Made by a program: the position numbers and the translations under genes
Notes under the pieces: model-generated
What the model saw: the letters and a program-made list of their open reading frames with translations, nothing else
The model's database searches: none
Told to the model about the DNA's origin: nothing
Shown: positions 61,044-64,000 of the stretch, in pieces
Position numbering within the stretch: the stretch's first letter is position 1
How the letters are laid out: each line of letters opens with the position of its first letter
Assembly (NCBI GenBank): GCA_002359735.1
Contig: DENS01000007.1
Span: 49,973 to 113,972 of the forward strand
Length of the DNA stretch: 64,000 nt
Reading direction: 5' to 3'
From: Micavibrio sp. UBA2638
Lineage (GTDB): Bacteria > Pseudomonadota > Alphaproteobacteria > Micavibrionales > Micavibrionaceae

Positions 61044-62501
61044 TTAAATCCCGCCCATCAGCATGTATTTGATTTCAACAAATTCGTCCATGCCGTATTT
61101 GGAGCCTTCGCGCCCTATTCCGGATTGTTTTACACCGCCAAACGGGGCGACTTCTGTTGATATCATACCGGAATTAATGCCAACCATGCCGTATTCCAAT
61201 GCCTCGGCCACTTTCCAGACCCGTCCGATATCGCGGGCATAGAAATATGATGCCAGACCGTAAATCGTATCATTGGCCTTATGAATGACATCATCCACAT
61301 CTTTAAAGCGGAATAATGGCGCTACGGGGCCAAAGGTTTCTTCTTTGGCGATTTTCATGTCGTCGCTCATGTCGCGAATCAATGTTGGTTGAAAAAAGCT
61401 GTGGCCTTTTTCGTGGCGCTTTCCGCCAACCATAACTTTTGCCCCTTTATCAACGGCGTCCTGAATATGCTCCTCGACCTTTTCCAGCCCCGCCATATTG
61501 ATCAGTGGCCCGACATCAGATTCCTCATCAAACCCGTCACCGGCGGTTACATGTTTTATCTTATCGGCAAGTTTTACCGTGAACTCTTCATAGACACTGT
61601 CTTGAACATAAAACCGGTTCGGTGCGATGCAGACTTGTCCGCAATTTCTGAACTTACCGGCAATGGCGCCGTCTACGGCTGCATCAATGTCGGCATCATC
61701 AAACACGATGAACGGGGCATTTCCGCCAAGCTCAAGTGACAATTTTTTCATCGTTTGCGCGCATTGCTCCATCAGAATTTTTCCGACCTTAGTGGAGCCT
61801 GTAAAAGACAGTTTTCTGACGATGTCACTATCACACAGGGTTTTACCAACCGTTGCGGAATCATCTGTCGTTACGATATTGATTACGCCTTTGGGGATTC
61901 CGGCTTGTTCGGCCAGTACGGCCAGCGCCAAGGCCGATAAGGGCGTTGCCTCGGCCGGTTTTGCCACTATAGTACACCCGGCGGCCAGCGCGGGAGGCAT
62001 TTTGCGGGTAATCATAGCGGAAGGAAAATTCCACGGTGTAATCATGGCGCATACGCCAATCGGTTGCTTGATGGTGGCGATGCGCGTGCCGGGCACAGTG
62101 TTGGGTATAATATCACCATACAGGCGCTTGCCTTCTTCTGCGAACCATTCAACAAAGGCGGCACCATAGGCAATTTCCCCGATGGCTTCTTTCAAGGGTT
62201 TCCCTTGTTCGGCCGTCATAATGGCGCCAAGGTCTTCCTTGTTATCCATGATGAGCTGGTACCACTTTTTTAACAGGGCGGCGCGTTCCTTGGCCGTCTT
62301 TGCGGCCCATTCCGGGAAGGCTTTCTGGGCGGCCTCGATGGCTTGTTGTGTTTCGCCGGCTCCGCAATCGCTAATCTTGGCCAGAACTTTGCCATTTGCC
62401 GGGTTTACGACATTAAACGTTTTGTCAGTATCAACCCAAGTGCCGTTAATATAGCTGCCGGTTTTCAATAGGTCTTTATTTTTTAGCTTTAGGTCAGTCA
62501 T
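61044..62501 (-). CDS. gabD: succinate-semialdehyde dehydrogenase (NADP-type) / aldehyde dehydrogenase
   Basis: Aldehyde dehydrogenase superfamily, 485 residues, closest in pattern to GabD: ITPWNFPSAMITRK, KPAEATPLSAL, FTGSTKVGKIL, catalytic glutamate in LELGGNAPFIVF, catalytic cysteine in RNCGQVCIAPNR and ETFGPVAPLFRF. It oxidises succinate semialdehyde to succinate in GABA breakdown; a related semialdehyde cannot be excluded. No GABA transaminase gene is adjacent. It starts 2 bases after the ispG stop, an unusual pairing. Confidence 0.9.
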   Translation of the reverse strand: MTDLKLKNKDLLKTGSYINGTWVDTDKTFNVVNPANGKVLAKISDCGAGETQQAIEAAQKAFPEWAAKTAKERAALLKKWYQLIMDNKEDLGAIMTAEQGKPLKEAIGEIAYGAAFVEWFAEEGKRLYGDIIPNTVPGTRIATIKQPIGVCAMITPWNFPSAMITRKMPPALAAGCTIVAKPAEATPLSALALAVLAEQAGIPKGVINIVTTDDSATVGKTLCDSDIVRKLSFTGSTKVGKILMEQCAQTMKKLSLELGGNAPFIVFDDADIDAAVDGAIAGKFRNCGQVCIAPNRFYVQDSVYEEFTVKLADKIKHVTAGDGFDEESDVGPLINMAGLEKVEEHIQDAVDKGAKVMVGGKRHEKGHSFFQPTLIRDMSDDMKIAKEETFGPVAPLFRFKDVDDVIHKANDTIYGLASYFYARDIGRVWKVAEALEYGMVGINSGMISTEVAPFGGVKQSGIGREGSKYGMDEFVEIKYMLMGGI

Positions 62502-62503
62502 GA

Positions 62504-63754
62504 TCAGGCGGCCTCCTCGTCATTTGGATTTGTTGTGTAACGCCTACGAATATAGTCCTCAACAAGTTCCTGAAACTCTTCGGCTATATTGTCTCCGCGT
62601 AAAGTATGCGCCTTTTTTCCATCGATAAAGACCGGGGCCACGGGGCTTTCGCCAGTGCCGGGCAATGATATACCGATATCAGCGTGTTTTGATTCGCCCG
62701 GACCATTGACGATACACCCCATGACAGCAACTTTAAGGGTTTCTACGCCCTGATATTTATCTTTCCATACCGGCATTTTAATATCCAGATAGCGTTGAAT
62801 TTTTTGAGCCAGTTCCTGAAAAAATGTTGACGTGGTTCGTCCGCATCCAGGGCAAGCGCTGACCTCGGGGGTAAAAGAGCGCAGGCCAAGTGATTGTAAT
62901 ATTTCCTGACAGACCTTTACCTCGATTGTACGATCACCGCCAGGTTCCGGCGTCAGGGATGCGCGAATTGTGTCCCCTATTCCCTCATACAATAAAATAC
63001 CTTCGGCCAGGGCGGTCGCAACAATACCTTTCGATCCCATTCCGGCCTCGGTTAAGCCCAAATGCAGGGCATAATCACTACGTTTGGCCAGCTCGCGATA
63101 TACCATTATCAGATCGGGCACCCGTGACACTTTGGCGGAAAGGATGATTTGATCCTTACGCAAACCAATGGCCATTGCTTTTTCAGCGCTAATCAGGGCC
63201 GATTGAATTAAAGCCTCACGCGTGACGGCTTCGGCAGGCATCGGCGTTTTGCTTTGGCCATTTTCATCCATTAATTTAGTGGCCAAGTCCATATCAAGGC
63301 TGCCCCAGTTTACGCCAATGCGCACGGCTTTGTTATATTCAATGGCTTTTTCTACCATTGCTTCATATTGTGCATCGCGTTTCTTGCCAAAACCCACATT
63401 GCCCGGATTGATTCGATATTTATCCAGCGCCTCGCATAGATCCGGATAATCATTCAAAAGCTGGTGGCCATTATAATGAAAACACCCGGCCAATGGCACA
63501 TCCAGATTATCCTTGATTAAACGCTCACGCAGGGAAATGGCCCCTTTTGCGGCCTCGTCATTGTTAACCGTCAGACGTACAATTTCAGACCCGGCCATAA
63601 ATAAGTCTTTGACTTGATTGTATGTGGCCTCAACATCGGCTGTGTCTGTATTTGTCATGGATTGCACAACCACCGGAGCATTGCCGCCAATGGTTACGTT
63701 GCGTATTTTGACGGCCTGTGTTTTATGCCGTTGAATTTTTTCGATCATTACCAT
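62504..63754 (-). CDS. ispG: 4-hydroxy-3-methylbut-2-en-1-yl diphosphate synthase
   Basis: MEP-pathway 4Fe-4S enzyme converting MEcPP to HMBPP. 416 residues. The N-terminus VKIRNVTIGGNAPVVVQSMTNTDTADV (in parts) and RINPGNVGFGKK are typical. Cluster ligands are in ACPGCGRT and GCIVNGPGE. The tail DYIRRRYTTNPNDEEAA is short. Start: ATG 63754, or two codons later at 63748. Operon with gabD. It works two steps after the IspF half of ispDF. Confidence 0.95.
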   Translation of the reverse strand: MVMIEKIQRHKTQAVKIRNVTIGGNAPVVVQSMTNTDTADVEATYNQVKDLFMAGSEIVRLTVNNDEAAKGAISLRERLIKDNLDVPLAGCFHYNGHQLLNDYPDLCEALDKYRINPGNVGFGKKRDAQYEAMVEKAIEYNKAVRIGVNWGSLDMDLATKLMDENGQSKTPMPAEAVTREALIQSALISAEKAMAIGLRKDQIILSAKVSRVPDLIMVYRELAKRSDYALHLGLTEAGMGSKGIVATALAEGILLYEGIGDTIRASLTPEPGGDRTIEVKVCQEILQSLGLRSFTPEVSACPGCGRTTSTFFQELAQKIQRYLDIKMPVWKDKYQGVETLKVAVMGCIVNGPGESKHADIGISLPGTGESPVAPVFIDGKKAHTLRGDNIAEEFQELVEDYIRRRYTTNPNDEEAA

Positions 63755-63930
63755 GACATTTATTTAGTACCTTGAACGCGTAAGGTCAAAGAAATTCAAC
63801 GCTGTTTAAGCTCTACTCGCCTTATCGTCTAAAGACAGTGCTTCAGACGTTGGTTGAATATGAATAGAGACATAGCAATACACTGCCTGGTTTTAGGCGT
63901 TGTCATGCGTAGTATTTCTATTAGGGGAAA
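63755..63930. other. 176-base intergenic region
   Basis: Between ispG and tRNA-Val. No gene or clear terminator is seen; TTGACC (63785-63790 on the minus strand) lies too close to the ispG start to be a typical promoter. Confidence 0.4.
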
Positions 63931-64000
63931 TGGTGGGTGGTGACGGGATCGAACCGCCGACCCTCTCGGTGTAAACGAGATGCTCTCCCAGCTGAGCTAA
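63931..64000 (-). tRNA. tRNA-Val (TAC), 5' end cut by the window edge
   Basis: 70 of an expected 76 bases, with CCA encoded (63931-63933). Anticodon loop TTTACAC gives TAC; T-arm GGCGG-TTCGATC-CCGTC; the 3' acceptor strand ACCACCC is present; the last six or so 5' bases lie beyond the window. Confidence 0.92.

Overview
The window is a continuous piece of an alphaproteobacterial chromosome. The evidence is gene order: ntrY-ntrX-trkA-dat-gph-hfq-hflX, lipA-coq10-pncC with the ispDF fusion nearby, and nuoN-birA-coaX-rnj-DUF1467-proS-lolC-lolD-dnaE are arrangements typical of the class. Base composition is moderate, clearly more AT-rich in one stretch (about 20.2-23.9 kb). The genus cannot be named from the sequence alone. 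A free-living aerobe or facultative aerobe with a full complex I is implied.

Layout. 1-5 kb: 3' part of a tryptophanase-like gene, a small coupled gene, dihydrolipoamide dehydrogenase, an orphan gene, lipoyl synthase and a COQ10-like protein. 5-7.5 kb (minus): pncC, pgpA, ispDF. 7.6-17 kb (plus): ntrYX, trkA, D-amino acid transaminase, HAD phosphatase, hfq, hflX and an inositol-monophosphatase-family gene, ending convergently at mazG. 17.8-20.1 kb: the preQ1 (queuosine precursor) operon queCDEF, with a near-consensus promoter whose predicted start falls on the first base of a preQ1-I riboswitch. 20.2-23.9 kb: an AT-rich accessory islet with four small genes of unknown function, an intact IS30-family element and two further IS30-end-like repeats. 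23.9-35.5 kb (minus): tsf, rpsB, dnaE, lolD, lolC, an archaeal/eukaryote-like proS, an exported protein, DUF1467 and rnj. 35.5-59.5 kb: coaX, birA and the complete complex I set nuoA-N on the minus strand, interrupted at five places. 59.6-64 kb: tRNA-Asp, ald, gabD, ispG and a partial tRNA-Val.

The most unusual feature is the nuo region. All 14 subunits are present in canonical order, but two opposite-strand modules (purL-purQ-acyltransferase between F and G; a PagL-like lipid A deacylase between I and J) and three same-strand genes (a membrane protein between D and E, a MazG-like pyrophosphohydrolase between G and H, a lipoprotein between H and I) lie inside it. The cluster must therefore be transcribed in at least three units. 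The purL here is a long form with a PurS-like N-terminus, unlike the separate purS/purL/purQ usual in alphaproteobacteria, and proS is also of a non-standard lineage.

No CRISPR array, prophage, rRNA operon or recognisable defence system was seen. The accessory islet is the only stretch that looks recently mobile.
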